64,000 bases of DNA from the NCBI RefSeq assembly GCF_000688235.1, contig NZ_JHYO01000011.1, positions 62,001-126,000 of the forward strand, read 5' to 3'. The position numbers were made by a program, and so were the translations under genes. The notes beneath the pieces are model-generated. The model searched no databases and had not been told where the DNA came from. It was given only the letters and a program-made list of their open reading frames with translations. The stretch is from Terasakiella pusilla DSM 6293 (GTDB taxonomy: Bacteria > Pseudomonadota > Alphaproteobacteria > Rhodospirillales > Terasakiellaceae). Shown piece by piece: positions 16,560 through 26,211 of this stretch (positions are counted from its first letter, which is position 1; every line of letters begins with the position of its first letter).

Positions 16560-17747
16560 TTAAGACGTGACTTCAACCAGTGCTTTTGCCAGTTTTTCGA
16601 TCTTGCTTTGTTGCAGACCCGCGACGTTGATTCGCCCGCCTTTGACAACATAGATTGCATGGTCATCGCGCAGCGCTGCGATTTCATCATCGTTCAGCCC
16701 CAGCAGGGTGAACATGCCACGTTGGTTGGCGATGAAGTCCCACTTGTTGGTGCCTGTCAATTCGCGCAGCTTGGCTGAAAATTCTTCGCGCAGGCCGTTT
16801 ACGCGACCGCGCATTTCGGTGAGTTCTTCTTTCCAGATTTTGGTCAGTTCCGCATCTTGCAAGATGGTACGGACCACTGCTGCACCGTGATCTGGCGGCA
16901 TGGAATAGATACGACGGGCGATGGCACCCAAGTGACCTTGGCAGACTTTTGCCAGTTCCGCATCATCAGAAACCACAATCGCACAGCCCACACGGTCACG
17001 GTAAACTCCAAAGTTTTTGGAGCAGGAAACCGCAATCATGGCTGTCGGAATATGTTTTAACAGGGCTTGCATACCCAGCACATCTTCGTCCAGACCATCA
17101 CCAAAGCCAAGGTAGGCAAAGTCGATCAGTGGGATCAGGCCTTTTTCAGCGATGAATTTGCCAAGGGTATCCCATTGCTCAATGCTCATGTCGCGCCCAG
17201 TCGGGTTGTGGCAGCACCCGTGCAGCACAACCACATCGTCCTTTTTCGCCTTGGACAGGGCTGCACACATGTCATCAAAGCGGACATTTTGTGTGTCATA
17301 ATCAAAGTAGGGGTAAACTTCGACCGCCAGACCCACGCCGGAACCGAGCAGGGAATGGTGGTTCGGCCATGTTGGATCGCTCAGCCAGACAGTCGCGTCG
17401 GCTTTTGCCGTCTTTACCAGCTCAGACAACAGACGCAGCGCGCCACTGCCACCCGGTGCTTGTGCGGCGCCGGTCAGGCTCAGGTCTGCATCAGCGCCCA
17501 GCATCAGCTTGGTCATTTCTTTGTTGAACTCAACGTCACCCGTCATGCCGACATATTTTTTGGTGTCTTGTGAGGCGTGCAGGCGGTCTTCTGCTTCGCT
17601 GACCGCTTTCATGACGGGGGTGCGACCCTCTTCGTCTTTGTAAATACCGACGCTCAGGTCGATTTTGTCGGCACGTTCATCGGCATTGACCTTTGCCATC
17701 AAGGCGATGATTGCATCTACGGTAGGCGGTTGTAAGTTTTGAAACAT
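16560..17747 (-). CDS. Aromatic/aspartate aminotransferase (class I, PLP)
   Basis: 395 residues of the AspC/TyrB group: substrate-pocket and PLP residues in VLHGCCHNPTGRD, DFAYLGFGDG, the PLP-binding Lys in SCSKNFGVYRDRVG, and a C-terminal Arg in GGRINVAGL. Such enzymes transfer amino groups between aspartate or aromatic amino acids and 2-oxoglutarate in the cytoplasm. It is a housekeeping gene lying between flhA and flhG, with its own terminator. The gap to the flhA stop is only 14 bases, so it may be read as the last gene of the fliF operon. Confidence 0.92.
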   Translation of the reverse strand: MFQNLQPPTVDAIIALMAKVNADERADKIDLSVGIYKDEEGRTPVMKAVSEAEDRLHASQDTKKYVGMTGDVEFNKEMTKLMLGADADLSLTGAAQAPGGSGALRLLSELVKTAKADATVWLSDPTWPNHHSLLGSGVGLAVEVYPYFDYDTQNVRFDDMCAALSKAKKDDVVVLHGCCHNPTGRDMSIEQWDTLGKFIAEKGLIPLIDFAYLGFGDGLDEDVLGMQALLKHIPTAMIAVSCSKNFGVYRDRVGCAIVVSDDAELAKVCQGHLGAIARRIYSMPPDHGAAVVRTILQDAELTKIWKEELTEMRGRVNGLREEFSAKLRELTGTNKWDFIANQRGMFTLLGLNDDEIAALRDDHAIYVVKGGRINVAGLQQSKIEKLAKALVEVTS

Positions 17748-17761
17748 GATTGATCCAAGTG

Positions 17762-19891
17762 TTAAATTTGACCGATAGTTTTGATTTTGGCCTTCGGATG
17801 GACTTCACTTTGTGAAATCACAGCCGTTGAGGGGCGGAAACGTTCAATAATAGAACGCACATAGGGGCGGATCGGCGGACTGGTCAACAGGGCCGGTGTC
17901 TCCCCCATCATGGCCTGACGTTCAAACGTCTGGCGGACCATGTTAATAAATTCCTGCATTTTGCTTGGGGCCATGGACAGTTGGCGTTCATCGCCACTGC
18001 CGACAAGGGACTCAAGGAAGATTTGTTCCCATTCCGGTGACAGGGTCACGAGCGTCAGGATACCTTGCTGGTTGGTCAGCATATCGCTGATCTGGCGGGC
18101 AAGGCGGGAGCGCACATGTTCGGTAATCATATTGATGTTACGGGTGTAGCCTGTCGCTTCGGAAATGCCTTCAAGGATAGTTGGCAAATCGCGGATGGAA
18201 ATCCGTTCGGTCAGCAGGTTCTGCAAGACACGCTGCACACCGCCGACGCTCATGCTGTTCGGGATAATGTCGCCAATGAGTTTCTGGTGTTCTTTATCCA
18301 GATCATCCAGCAGTTTTTGCGTTTCGGTGTAGGACAGCAGTTCCGCCATATTGTCTTTCACCAGTTCGGTGATATGGGTGGTGATGACGGTGCCGGGTTC
18401 CACAACCGTATAGCCGCGGAACAGGGCTTCTTCGCGGTTGGTCGGATCAACCCACATGGCGGGCAGGCCAAAGGTGGGTTCTTTGGTCGCTTCACCGGGC
18501 AGGGTGATATCTTCGCCGCGCGGGTCCATAATCATCAGCTGGGCAGGGCGCAAATCTCCGCGTCCGGCTTCAATTTCCTTGACGCGAATGACGTAGTTAT
18601 TTGCCGGTAGCTGCATATTATCCTGAATACGCACTGACGGCATGACAAAGCCCATTTCTTGCGCCAACTGGCGACGCAGGGCTTTGATCTGGTCAGTGAG
18701 TTTCTGTCCGTCCATGCCCGCGTTAACCAACGACAGCAGGCCATAGCCCAGCTCCAGACGCATCATGTCGATTTTCATGGTCTGGGAAATTGGTTCTTCG
18801 CTGGGGGCGGTTTTGGGTGTTGTGGCTTCGGCCATCTCGCGCTGTTCACGCTCGGCGGCTTCTTCCTCTTTCTGTCTGTAGACGTAGTACGCGCCGCCGC
18901 CCGTCAGTAAGCCCAAAAACATAAAGGGCAGGACGGGGATGCCGGGCATGGTTGCCATACCAACAAGAATGACCGAGCTGACGCCCAGTGTCTTGGGGTT
19001 GGCACCAAATTGTGTGATCAGTGCTTTGTCAGCGGTCCCGGCAACACCGGCTTTTGTCACCAACAGACCGGCGGCTGTGGAAACGATCAGCGCCGGAATT
19101 TGGGATACCAGACCATCACCTACGGTCAGACGTGTGTAGCTATCAGCGGCTTCTGCCATCGGGAGGTCGTTTTGGACAACCCCGATGATGATCCCGCCGA
19201 TGACGTTGATGAAGGTAATCAGGATACCGGCAATGGCATCGCCTCGCACAAACTTGGAGGCACCATCCATCGCCCCGAAGAAGGTGCTTTCGTCTTGTAG
19301 TTCCTGACGGCGTTCTTTGGCTTGGTCTTCATCGATTAAGCCTGTGGACAGATCGGCGTCAATTGCCATCTGTTTACCGGGCATGGCATCAAGGGTAAAG
19401 CGGGCGGTCACTTCCGCGATCCGGCCGGAACCCTTGGTAATAACGATAAAGTTTACGATCACGAGGATGGCAAACACAATGATCCCGATGACGAAGTTGC
19501 CGCCCATGATAAAGCCACCAAAGGCTTCAATGACGGCCCCTGCGGCATGGGTGCCTTCGTGCCCGTTGGTCAGAATGAGACGGGTGGAGGCAAGGTTCAA
19601 GGCCAGCCGGATCATGGTTGCGATCAGCAGGACGGTAGGAAAGGCGCTAAATTCCAGCGGCTTTTCCAAGAAGATCACCGTCATCATAATCATAACGGAG
19701 AAGGTAAAAGAAAAGGCCAACGAGATATCCAGCAGCCAGCTGGGCATCGGGAAAATCAGGACGACCAAAATGGTCGAGATCCCGATGGCCATCCCGAAGT
19801 CACCTTTGAGCAAGATGTCTTTAATTTTGTTGAAAGCGGGGCCTAGGCTGTCCCCGCCGTTTGCTGCACCGCTGTTGCCCGGTTCTGCCAT
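17762..19891 (-). CDS. flhA: Flagellar export gate protein FlhA
   Basis: 709 residues. The N-terminal half has about eight membrane helices and the family signature around RFTLDAMPGKQMAIDADLS. The C-terminal cytoplasmic half forms the docking platform for chaperone-substrate complexes (REEALFRGYTVVEPGTVITT, LPTILEGISEATG). FlhA is the central, proton-driven component of the flagellar type III export gate. It is the last flagellar gene of the operon starting at fliF, directly behind flbD. FlhB and FliPQR are not in the window. Confidence 0.96.
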   Translation of the reverse strand: MAEPGNSGAANGGDSLGPAFNKIKDILLKGDFGMAIGISTILVVLIFPMPSWLLDISLAFSFTFSVMIMMTVIFLEKPLEFSAFPTVLLIATMIRLALNLASTRLILTNGHEGTHAAGAVIEAFGGFIMGGNFVIGIIVFAILVIVNFIVITKGSGRIAEVTARFTLDAMPGKQMAIDADLSTGLIDEDQAKERRQELQDESTFFGAMDGASKFVRGDAIAGILITFINVIGGIIIGVVQNDLPMAEAADSYTRLTVGDGLVSQIPALIVSTAAGLLVTKAGVAGTADKALITQFGANPKTLGVSSVILVGMATMPGIPVLPFMFLGLLTGGGAYYVYRQKEEEAAEREQREMAEATTPKTAPSEEPISQTMKIDMMRLELGYGLLSLVNAGMDGQKLTDQIKALRRQLAQEMGFVMPSVRIQDNMQLPANNYVIRVKEIEAGRGDLRPAQLMIMDPRGEDITLPGEATKEPTFGLPAMWVDPTNREEALFRGYTVVEPGTVITTHITELVKDNMAELLSYTETQKLLDDLDKEHQKLIGDIIPNSMSVGGVQRVLQNLLTERISIRDLPTILEGISEATGYTRNINMITEHVRSRLARQISDMLTNQQGILTLVTLSPEWEQIFLESLVGSGDERQLSMAPSKMQEFINMVRQTFERQAMMGETPALLTSPPIRPYVRSIIERFRPSTAVISQSEVHPKAKIKTIGQI

Positions 19892-19910
19892 GACGTTTGG
19901 TTCCTAAACC

Positions 19911-21251
19911 TTATGGGTTGCCACCGGCTGCGGGGACGTTGAAACCTTCTTCCCCGTAGAGTTTCAGTTTATTGCGCAAGGTACGGATGGAAATACCCAG
20001 CACATTTGCCGCATGGGTCCGGTTGCCAAGGCAATGGTCCAAGGTTGCAATAATCAATTTACGTTCCATGTCGGCCACGGTCTGACCGACAAAATCACCG
20101 GGGTTGCCCGTGCCCATCTGACCACCGCTTTGGGCGCTGGCACCGGCTTGGGGTTGCCCATTGATCATGATGGCTTCATCGTCAATCTCTGTCGGGCCAG
20201 CCACCAAGACAGCACGGTGCATGGTGTTTTCCAGCTCGCGCACGTTACCGGGCCAGCTGTGTTGCAGAATCTTGCGTTTAGCCGGGTCTGTCAGGGGGCG
20301 CACAGGCAGATCGTTGGCAGCGGCATATTTCTTGATGAAATGTTCAGCCAGCACCGCGATATCTTTCGGGCGTTCTTTGAGGGATGGCAGTTGCAGGTTC
20401 ACAACATTGAGGCGGAAATATAAGTCTTCGCGGAACTCGCCCTTGGCCACCGACTGTTCCATATTGCGGTTGGAGGTCGCAAGTACACGTACGTTGACGG
20501 GGACAGGTTTTTTACCGCCGACACGGTCAATCTCGCGCTCTTGCAAAATCCGCAGCAGCTTGGCTTGCAGGCGCGGGTCCATCTCGGAAATCTCATCGAG
20601 CAGGATCGTGCCGTTATTGGCTTCTTCAAATTTACCGATCCGGCGGGCAACCGCGCCTGTAAAGGCGCCTTTTTCGTGACCAAACAGTTCTGACTCCAGC
20701 AGATTTTCAGGGATAGCAGCGCAGTTGACGGCAATAAACGGACCATCTTTGCGCTTGGAATTACGGTGGATAAAGCGCGCCATAATCTCTTTACCGGTCC
20801 CGGACTGTCCGGTGATCAGCACGCTGGCGTCACTGGGGGCTATCTGTTTACCAAGGCGCACCACATCGTCCATGGCCGGATCGTGATAGATCATGGCGTG
20901 GCTTTCTTCAGCCACGGCACTCAGGACCGCGCCGATGAGCTCCGCATCCGGCGGTAGGGGCAAATATTCTTGGGCACCGGCACGAATAGCGCGCACAGCC
21001 GCTTTTGCATCGGTGGCGACCCCACAGGCAACAACGGGCGTGTTGATGCGTTCCGCATTCAGATTTGAAATGAAGGTTTCAATATCCAACTGGATATCGA
21101 CCAGAACCAGATCCACGCCTTTGCCTTGACGCAGCGTGTCCAGTCCTTCCCTGATATCATCAGTATGAATGACTTTTGCGCCGCGCTTCACCGCAATCTG
21201 GCTGGCTGCACCGACTTGTCCATTCAATGTTCCGACGATCAAAATCTTCAT
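19911..21251 (-). CDS. flbD: Sigma-54 activator FlbD
   Basis: 446 residues: a degenerate receiver-like N-terminus (about 1-115) that keeps an Asp at 52 but lacks the acidic pair; an AAA+ domain with Walker A GQSGTGKE and the sigma-54-contacting [15 protein letters not shown] intact; and a C-terminal Fis-type helix-turn-helix ([20 protein letters not shown]). In Caulobacter FlbD, together with FliX, activates sigma-54 promoters for hook and ring genes and represses early genes. This window has four good -24/-12 promoters and fliX, so its target regulon is at hand. Confidence 0.94.
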   Translation of the reverse strand: MKILIVGTLNGQVGAASQIAVKRGAKVIHTDDIREGLDTLRQGKGVDLVLVDIQLDIETFISNLNAERINTPVVACGVATDAKAAVRAIRAGAQEYLPLPPDAELIGAVLSAVAEESHAMIYHDPAMDDVVRLGKQIAPSDASVLITGQSGTGKEIMARFIHRNSKRKDGPFIAVNCAAIPENLLESELFGHEKGAFTGAVARRIGKFEEANNGTILLDEISEMDPRLQAKLLRILQEREIDRVGGKKPVPVNVRVLATSNRNMEQSVAKGEFREDLYFRLNVVNLQLPSLKERPKDIAVLAEHFIKKYAAANDLPVRPLTDPAKRKILQHSWPGNVRELENTMHRAVLVAGPTEIDDEAIMINGQPQAGASAQSGGQMGTGNPGDFVGQTVADMERKLIIATLDHCLGNRTHAANVLGISIRTLRNKLKLYGEEGFNVPAAGGNP

Positions 21252-21276
21252 TTATTCCAAACCTCTTTCGTGGGTC

Positions 21277-22083
21277 TTAATCAAAATATTGTACACGTCG
21301 CTGGGGCGGTAGAATGCTGTTGAGCATCATTTCCAGACGACGCGGGTTTTCCTGACGACCGATGGAGGCGGTTGCCAGAATATAAAGCTGGTTAATCAGA
21401 ATTTCTTCTTCTGAATTTCGTTCCAGTTTCGACGCGAGAGGCACCAATACCATATTTGACAGCACCGCACCATAAAAGGTGGTCAAGAGTGCAACAGCCA
21501 TACTTGGACCGATGGTCGACGGGTCATCCAGATTGCCCAGCATTTGCACCAGACCAATCAAGGTGCCGATCAATCCCATCGCCGGGGCAAATTCTGCGGC
21601 TTTATGTAGAATATTTGCCCCTTTCTGGTGACGGCTTGCCATGGCCTCCAGCTCGCCGATCATCATGTTTTCGACTTCATCAGCCGGTGTACCATCGACG
21701 ATCAGCGCCAGCCCCTTATGAAAGAACTGTTCGCGTTTGATGTTATCCAGCACATTCTGCAACTGCAGGACACCTTGCTTGCGCGCCACTTCGGCAATGC
21801 GGATGGTTTGAACGGCAATCGTGCTCGGATCCTGATTGCGATAGAGAACGGTTTTCATAATCAGTTTACCACTGCGCAGCATTTCTCCAAGGGAGAAACA
21901 GGCCGTTGTCACACCGATCGTCCCGCCAATCACGATAAGGATGGAAGGCGGGTTGATGAATGAGTCCGGTGATCCACCCAGCACAATAGCGGCGATTACA
22001 AGCGCAAAAGCAATAACAATTCCGATAATTGTTGCGGCATCAAGGCTTGCCTTGCTGCCCCCAATTCCTCCACCCTCAGCCAT
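21277..22083 (-). CDS. motA: MotA/PomA-type flagellar stator subunit
   Basis: 268 residues with four membrane helices: one near 15-38, one at 45-65, and two after 150 (APAMGLIGTLIGLVQMLGNL, AVALLTTFYGAVLSN). The large cytoplasmic loop carries the charged residues that contact FliG. Its length is closer to the PomA/MotP group (about 250-270) than to E. coli MotA (295). MotA-type subunits form the ion-conducting stator with MotB-type partners. No motB/pomB is nearby, so the partner is encoded elsewhere. It lies between fliN and flbD, inside the fliF operon. Confidence 0.9.
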   Translation of the reverse strand: MAEGGGIGGSKASLDAATIIGIVIAFALVIAAIVLGGSPDSFINPPSILIVIGGTIGVTTACFSLGEMLRSGKLIMKTVLYRNQDPSTIAVQTIRIAEVARKQGVLQLQNVLDNIKREQFFHKGLALIVDGTPADEVENMMIGELEAMASRHQKGANILHKAAEFAPAMGLIGTLIGLVQMLGNLDDPSTIGPSMAVALLTTFYGAVLSNMVLVPLASKLERNSEEEILINQLYILATASIGRQENPRRLEMMLNSILPPQRRVQYFD

Positions 22084-22093
22084 ATGTTCTGCT

Positions 22094-22468
22094 TTAGCTC
22101 CGGTCTGACTTAATAATCTCGGTCATGGTTACGCCCAGACGTTCTTCAACAACCACCACTTCGCCACGCGCAACAAGGCGGTTGTTTACATAAATATCGA
22201 TGGCTTCTCCGACTTTACGGTCCAGTTCAATGACCGCGCCACGGCCCAGCTTCAAAAGGTCGCTCACGGGCATGGTCGCTTTTCCCAAAACGGCACTGAC
22301 CCGCACGGGGATATCATAGACGGCTTCAAGCTCGCGGGCACTGGACGGCAGGTCTTGCACAGAACCACCCATGCCGCTGCCCATAGAACCCATCTGGGCT
22401 TCCGGGGCCATTGGCCCTTCTGGTGACTCCAGACTGTCGAGCTCCAGATTGTTATCATTATTTGCCAT
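22094..22468 (-). CDS. fliN: Flagellar motor switch protein FliN
   Basis: 124 residues. A variable Met/Gly-rich N-terminus (about 1-45) precedes the SpoA/FliN core: VYDIPVRVSAVLGKATMPVSDL, then LKLGRGAVIELDRKVGEAID, and a VNNRLVARGEVVVVEERLGV run. FliN forms the lower C-ring with FliM and FliG and also docks the FliH-FliI export complex. It lies between fliH and motA. FliM is probably downstream of fliL, beyond the right edge. Confidence 0.93.
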   Translation of the reverse strand: MANNDNNLELDSLESPEGPMAPEAQMGSMGSGMGGSVQDLPSSARELEAVYDIPVRVSAVLGKATMPVSDLLKLGRGAVIELDRKVGEAIDIYVNNRLVARGEVVVVEERLGVTMTEIIKSDRS

Positions 22469-22482
22469 GTCGCAATTCTCCT

Positions 22483-23247
22483 TTACCCGGCCACATCTGT
22501 GGGGGTGTTCATCGCAGGTGTGCTCTCAGCGCTCGCCTCTATTTGAGTGTCGCTCTGATTACCACCTTCCGTCAAGTTCCGTTCTATTATTTCATCAATT
22601 TGTTGCCAAAGTGTTTCGCTGTTTCGCTCGGCCCCACCTTCGGCCCATTCCACACGACAATCACCGGGTACAAGATCTTCATGCGCCATAACGACAACGC
22701 GTCCGTCAAACCCGATTTGGTCGGCAAGCTTGACCAGCTTGTTTTGGGTCTCCTCACGCAGGCTCTCATGGACTTTGACGATAATGCGCGGCTCGGAACG
22801 CAAAGGTTCCAGACATTGACTGACAACAGCTAGAATTTCCTCCAGCCCATTTTTTTCCGCGTAAGCCGGAATGACTTTTTTGCCGACAGCACGGGCAACG
22901 GACAGGGCCAAGGCTTCATGGTCATGTTGCGATTGCACATGCTGTTGAAAGACCTGTGGCAAGGTTGCCGAAATCTGGGTCAGGGCTGTTGCCATCATAT
23001 GTTCAAACTGTGCGTTCGCTTCCTGAAGGCCTGCGGTTTTACCTTCGTCAAAGGCTGTTTGCTGGGCGGCAGCAACTTCTTCTTCGCTAAAGGTCGGGGC
23101 AGGGGGCTCTTCATAGAAGGCTTCTTCTTCTGCGACCTCTTCCTGTCCGCGACGGTCTTCGGCAAATTCGAAGCTGTTTTCATCATCAGGATCGAAGTCC
23201 GGATCAAAGGTCCGGTCTTCAAACATATATTTTTTCAAGTCGCTCAT
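22483..23247 (-). CDS. fliH: Flagellar assembly protein FliH
   Basis: 254 residues. The acidic N-terminus carries MSDLKKYMFEDRTFDPDFDP, the pattern of alphaproteobacterial FliH. A Glu/Ala-rich coiled coil covers about 60-110, and the globular C-terminus resembles the stalk of F-type ATPases (AVGKKVIPAYAEKNGLEEIL, RIIVKVHESLREETQNKL). FliH tethers and regulates the FliI ATPase at the C-ring via FliN. It lies one base after fliG's stop and just before fliN, the normal order for this operon. The primary sequence is poorly conserved, so the call leans partly on context. Confidence 0.85.
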   Translation of the reverse strand: MSDLKKYMFEDRTFDPDFDPDDENSFEFAEDRRGQEEVAEEEAFYEEPPAPTFSEEEVAAAQQTAFDEGKTAGLQEANAQFEHMMATALTQISATLPQVFQQHVQSQHDHEALALSVARAVGKKVIPAYAEKNGLEEILAVVSQCLEPLRSEPRIIVKVHESLREETQNKLVKLADQIGFDGRVVVMAHEDLVPGDCRVEWAEGGAERNSETLWQQIDEIIERNLTEGGNQSDTQIEASAESTPAMNTPTDVAG

Positions 23248-23248
23248 G

Positions 23249-24268
23249 TTAGAAAATCAACTCGTCGTCTTCGCCCGGTTGGGAAATGTTGATCTCGCCG
23301 GCATCTGCCAATTGCTTGGCAACCACGACGATCTCGGCTTGTGCTTCGTCCACATCGCGCAGTCGGACCGGACCCATGGCTTCCATATCTTCGCGCATCA
23401 TCTTGGCGGCACGTTCGGACATGTTCTTGAAGAACAGGTCTTTGACTTCTTCGGAGCCACCTTTCAACGCCATGGAAAGTTTGTCTTTTTCCGCCTGACG
23501 CAGCAGGATCTGGATACCGGCAGTATCCACACGGATCAGATCGTCGAAGGTGAACATGAGGGCCTTAATACGTTCAGCAGATTCACGGTTACGTTCTTCA
23601 AGGGCCGTGATAAAGCGGTTTTCGGTGTTACGATCCAGGTTGTTGAAGATGTCGGCCATAAGTTCGTGGCTATCACGACGCTGTGTGCGGGCAAGGTTGG
23701 ACATAAATTCGGAACGCAGGGTTTTCTCCACCCCGTCGAGAACTTCTTTTTGGACCGCTTCCATACGCAGCAGACGCATGATGACTTCCATCGCGTAGTT
23801 TTCCGGCAGGAGGGAAAGGACGCGCGCGGCATGGTCCGGCTTGATTTTGGACAGAACCACCGCAACTGTCTGCGGGTATTCGTTTTTAAAGTAATTGGCC
23901 AGCACGGCTTCATGCACGTTGCCGAGCTTATCCCACATGGTACGACCCGCAGGACCGCGGATTTCTTCCATGATGTTGGCGACACGGTCTTTGGGCAGAG
24001 CCTGTCTGAGCAATCGTTCCGTACTGTCGAACGTCCCGACGAGGGAGCCTGCAGAGGAAAGCTGATCGGCAAACTCTACAAACAGTCGTTCAATCACGGT
24101 GGAACTAACGGACCCAAGGGACGCCATGATCTGTGACAGTTCACGGATTTCCTCGTCATCCATCATTTCAAACAGTTTGCCTGAATGTTCATCCCCAAGA
24201 GAGAGCATGAAAATTGCGGCTTTCTCTGGTCCGGTTAAACTTCGGTAATCGTCTTTTACGCGAGCCAT
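23249..24268 (-). CDS. fliG: Flagellar motor switch protein FliG
   Basis: 339 residues with the three FliG domains: an N-terminal FliF-binding part ([20 protein letters not shown]), a middle FliM-binding part (including [26 protein letters not shown]), and the C-terminal torque domain with the charged helix facing the stator ([20 protein letters not shown]). FliG turns stator ion flow into rotation and sits on the MS ring. It directly follows fliF (12-base gap) and precedes fliH by one base. Confidence 0.96.
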   Translation of the reverse strand: MARVKDDYRSLTGPEKAAIFMLSLGDEHSGKLFEMMDDEEIRELSQIMASLGSVSSTVIERLFVEFADQLSSAGSLVGTFDSTERLLRQALPKDRVANIMEEIRGPAGRTMWDKLGNVHEAVLANYFKNEYPQTVAVVLSKIKPDHAARVLSLLPENYAMEVIMRLLRMEAVQKEVLDGVEKTLRSEFMSNLARTQRRDSHELMADIFNNLDRNTENRFITALEERNRESAERIKALMFTFDDLIRVDTAGIQILLRQAEKDKLSMALKGGSEEVKDLFFKNMSERAAKMMREDMEAMGPVRLRDVDEAQAEIVVVAKQLADAGEINISQPGEDDELIF

Positions 24269-24280
24269 ATTTCTTTACCT

Positions 24281-25912
24281 TTAACCTTCTTGATACATCC
24301 AGTTTCTCACAATCGCGAGAGCTTCTTCCGGGTGTTTCTGTACAATTTCGCCGACTTTCTTGACAGAAGATGCTTTCACGCGGCCTTCTACACGGTCAAT
24401 ATCGATCAATTCTTCAAAGTCGTCATCATCATCGGGGGCCGCATCGGAGGGGACGGGCACCCCGCCCGGACCTGCCAGTGCTTCAGCTTCAGCTTCGGCC
24501 AAGGCAGCAGCTTCTGCAGCGGCTTGTTGTTCGAAGACACGTTTGATCAGCGGGCGGATCACCAACAGGATAACGAGCAGCGCCACCAGAGCCAAGACCG
24601 TGATTTCGGCGTATTTCATCAGCTCTTCTTTGGTGAAGATCCAGAAGACGATTTCCGGTGAATCGTCGATATCTTCCATGGCGGCAAAGCGCATGTTGAT
24701 CACGTCTACACGGTCACGGTTTTCTTCGTAACCGATGGCGCTTTGAACCAGTGTGGCAATCTGATCCATCTCTTCTTGAGAGCGTGGCTCGTAGGTGATG
24801 GTGCCGTCATCGGCTTGTTGATAGGTGCCATCGACAAGGACGGCAACAGACAGGCGGTTGACGATCGCGGTTTCCCGAATGCGATTAACGACTTTTTTGG
24901 AAATCTCGTAGTTTACAGTTTCCTGAGTCCGGCTGGCACTTGATCCGGCGCTGGTTCCGCTGCCGCCTTGCTGGGCATCCGGCAGATTGTTCCCCACCGT
25001 CACGGCCATGTCATTTTCGCTTTCGTTGCTCTGCTCGTTTTCTTCGGTTGTGGAGCTGGAGCGAACGACCTGACCTTCGGGGTCATATTCTTCTTCAACC
25101 GATGTCTCGCGGGAGAAATCCATATCTGCGTAGACTTCGGCGCGCACTTTGCCAAAACCGACAGTGCGTTCCAGCAGGCCTTCAATACGGCGTGCGATCG
25201 CTTCCTGTTTGTTGAGGCGCTGGCGTTCTATTTCCTGTGCTTTGTCGGCATTGCCCGGTTGATCGAACCCGCGGGCCAAAAGTGTCCCTTTATCATCGAC
25301 AATGGAAATACGTTCCGGTTTTAGGTCGGGTACGGCAGAGGCCACGAGGTGCTGGACAGCAGCGATTTGTTCTTTGCTCAGACGGTCCACGCCTGCCATT
25401 TTCAGGATCACAGAAGCACTGGGTTCCTGACGTTCGCGTGAGAAAAGTTCACGCCGGGGCAAGACCAGGTGGACACGGGCGGCTTTGACACTATCGATGG
25501 CGCGAATGGTGCGCGAGAGTTCGCCTTCCAAGGCCCGCACAAGGTTGACGTTCTGCTGGAAGTTGGTTGAGCCGATACTTTCGGCATTGTCAAAGACTTC
25601 ATAGCCGACATTGCCGCCACTGGGCAGGCCATTTTCGGCAATTTTAAGGCGCATGTTCCCGACTTGATCGGACGAGACAAACACTTCGGCGCCATCTTGA
25701 GAAATATCGTAGGGGATTTTTTCGCGTGACAGGATATCGACAATTTGACGGGAGTCATCTTGACTGAGGCCGGAATAGAGCAGCTCCATCTGCGGAGTGC
25801 CAAGGCGGGTCATTAAAAAGATAAAAAAGGCAACCAAAGCCAAAATGACGCCGCCAACAACGGCGAGGCGCTGCGGTCCTAGATTTTTTAAGGTATCTAA
25901 AAAACTATTCAC
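24281..25912 (-). CDS. fliF: Flagellar MS-ring protein FliF
   Basis: 543 residues: a first membrane helix at about 17-35, the YscJ/FliF periplasmic ring domains (ELLYSGLSQDDSRQIVDIL, RALEGELSRTIRAIDSVKAARVHLVLP), a second membrane helix at about 430-450, and a cytoplasmic C-terminus rich in Ala/Asp (DAAPDDDDDFEE) ending in the FliG-binding segment. FliF builds the MS ring and the housing of the export gate. It is the first gene of the seven-gene flagellar operon down to flhA. The 299-base region upstream holds the presumed promoter. Confidence 0.95.
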   Translation of the reverse strand: MNSFLDTLKNLGPQRLAVVGGVILALVAFFIFLMTRLGTPQMELLYSGLSQDDSRQIVDILSREKIPYDISQDGAEVFVSSDQVGNMRLKIAENGLPSGGNVGYEVFDNAESIGSTNFQQNVNLVRALEGELSRTIRAIDSVKAARVHLVLPRRELFSRERQEPSASVILKMAGVDRLSKEQIAAVQHLVASAVPDLKPERISIVDDKGTLLARGFDQPGNADKAQEIERQRLNKQEAIARRIEGLLERTVGFGKVRAEVYADMDFSRETSVEEEYDPEGQVVRSSSTTEENEQSNESENDMAVTVGNNLPDAQQGGSGTSAGSSASRTQETVNYEISKKVVNRIRETAIVNRLSVAVLVDGTYQQADDGTITYEPRSQEEMDQIATLVQSAIGYEENRDRVDVINMRFAAMEDIDDSPEIVFWIFTKEELMKYAEITVLALVALLVILLVIRPLIKRVFEQQAAAEAAALAEAEAEALAGPGGVPVPSDAAPDDDDDFEELIDIDRVEGRVKASSVKKVGEIVQKHPEEALAIVRNWMYQEG

Positions 25913-26130
25913 TCCGGTCGATCCTTTATGACTTAATTATTCGCCTTTGATATCATACGCAATCCTATTTGCCTATGAAACTTCAGCATAGAATCTAGCG
26001 TATGACCCCTAAACAGGAGGTTAACAAGTGGGCAATTTTTGCCCAGTTTGTCTTTTTGCAGGATTCCTTTGTATAAAATGGCGCTAAACGCTCAATATTT
26101 CTAGCATAATTTCCCTTGAAACAGAAAAAT
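25913..26130 (-). promoter_or_regulatory. fliF upstream control region
   Basis: Two elements stand out. TAAA-N7-TTAAC (26010-26025) is one base off a CtrA box, so fliF may be an early, CtrA-controlled operon as in Caulobacter. A perfect inverted repeat, GGGCAA-TTT-TTGCCC, lies at 26030-26044, directly next to it. It superficially resembles a sigma-54 site but has 9 rather than 10 bases between the GG and GC elements. I see no standard promoter. Confidence 0.4.
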
Positions 26131-26157
26131 GCCCCGAACACCAAATGGTGCCGGGGC
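26131..26157 (-). terminator. Terminator after flgE
   Basis: On the minus strand the stem GCCCCG...CGGGGC, with an inner CACCA/TGGTG pairing, is followed by a T-rich run (complement of 26121-26130). It lies 55 bases past the flgE stop and closes the fliK-flgD-flgE operon. Confidence 0.88.
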
Positions 26158-26211
26158 CAAGTCTAAAGAGAACCGATAAAATCGGAGATATCCATCGAGG
26201 AAACGTTCTAT

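Noticed and set aside
26030-26045. TGGGC...TTGCC on the minus strand upstream of fliF as a sigma-54 promoter
   Set aside because: Only 9 bases lie between the GG and GC elements instead of 10, and the sequence is better explained as a palindrome.
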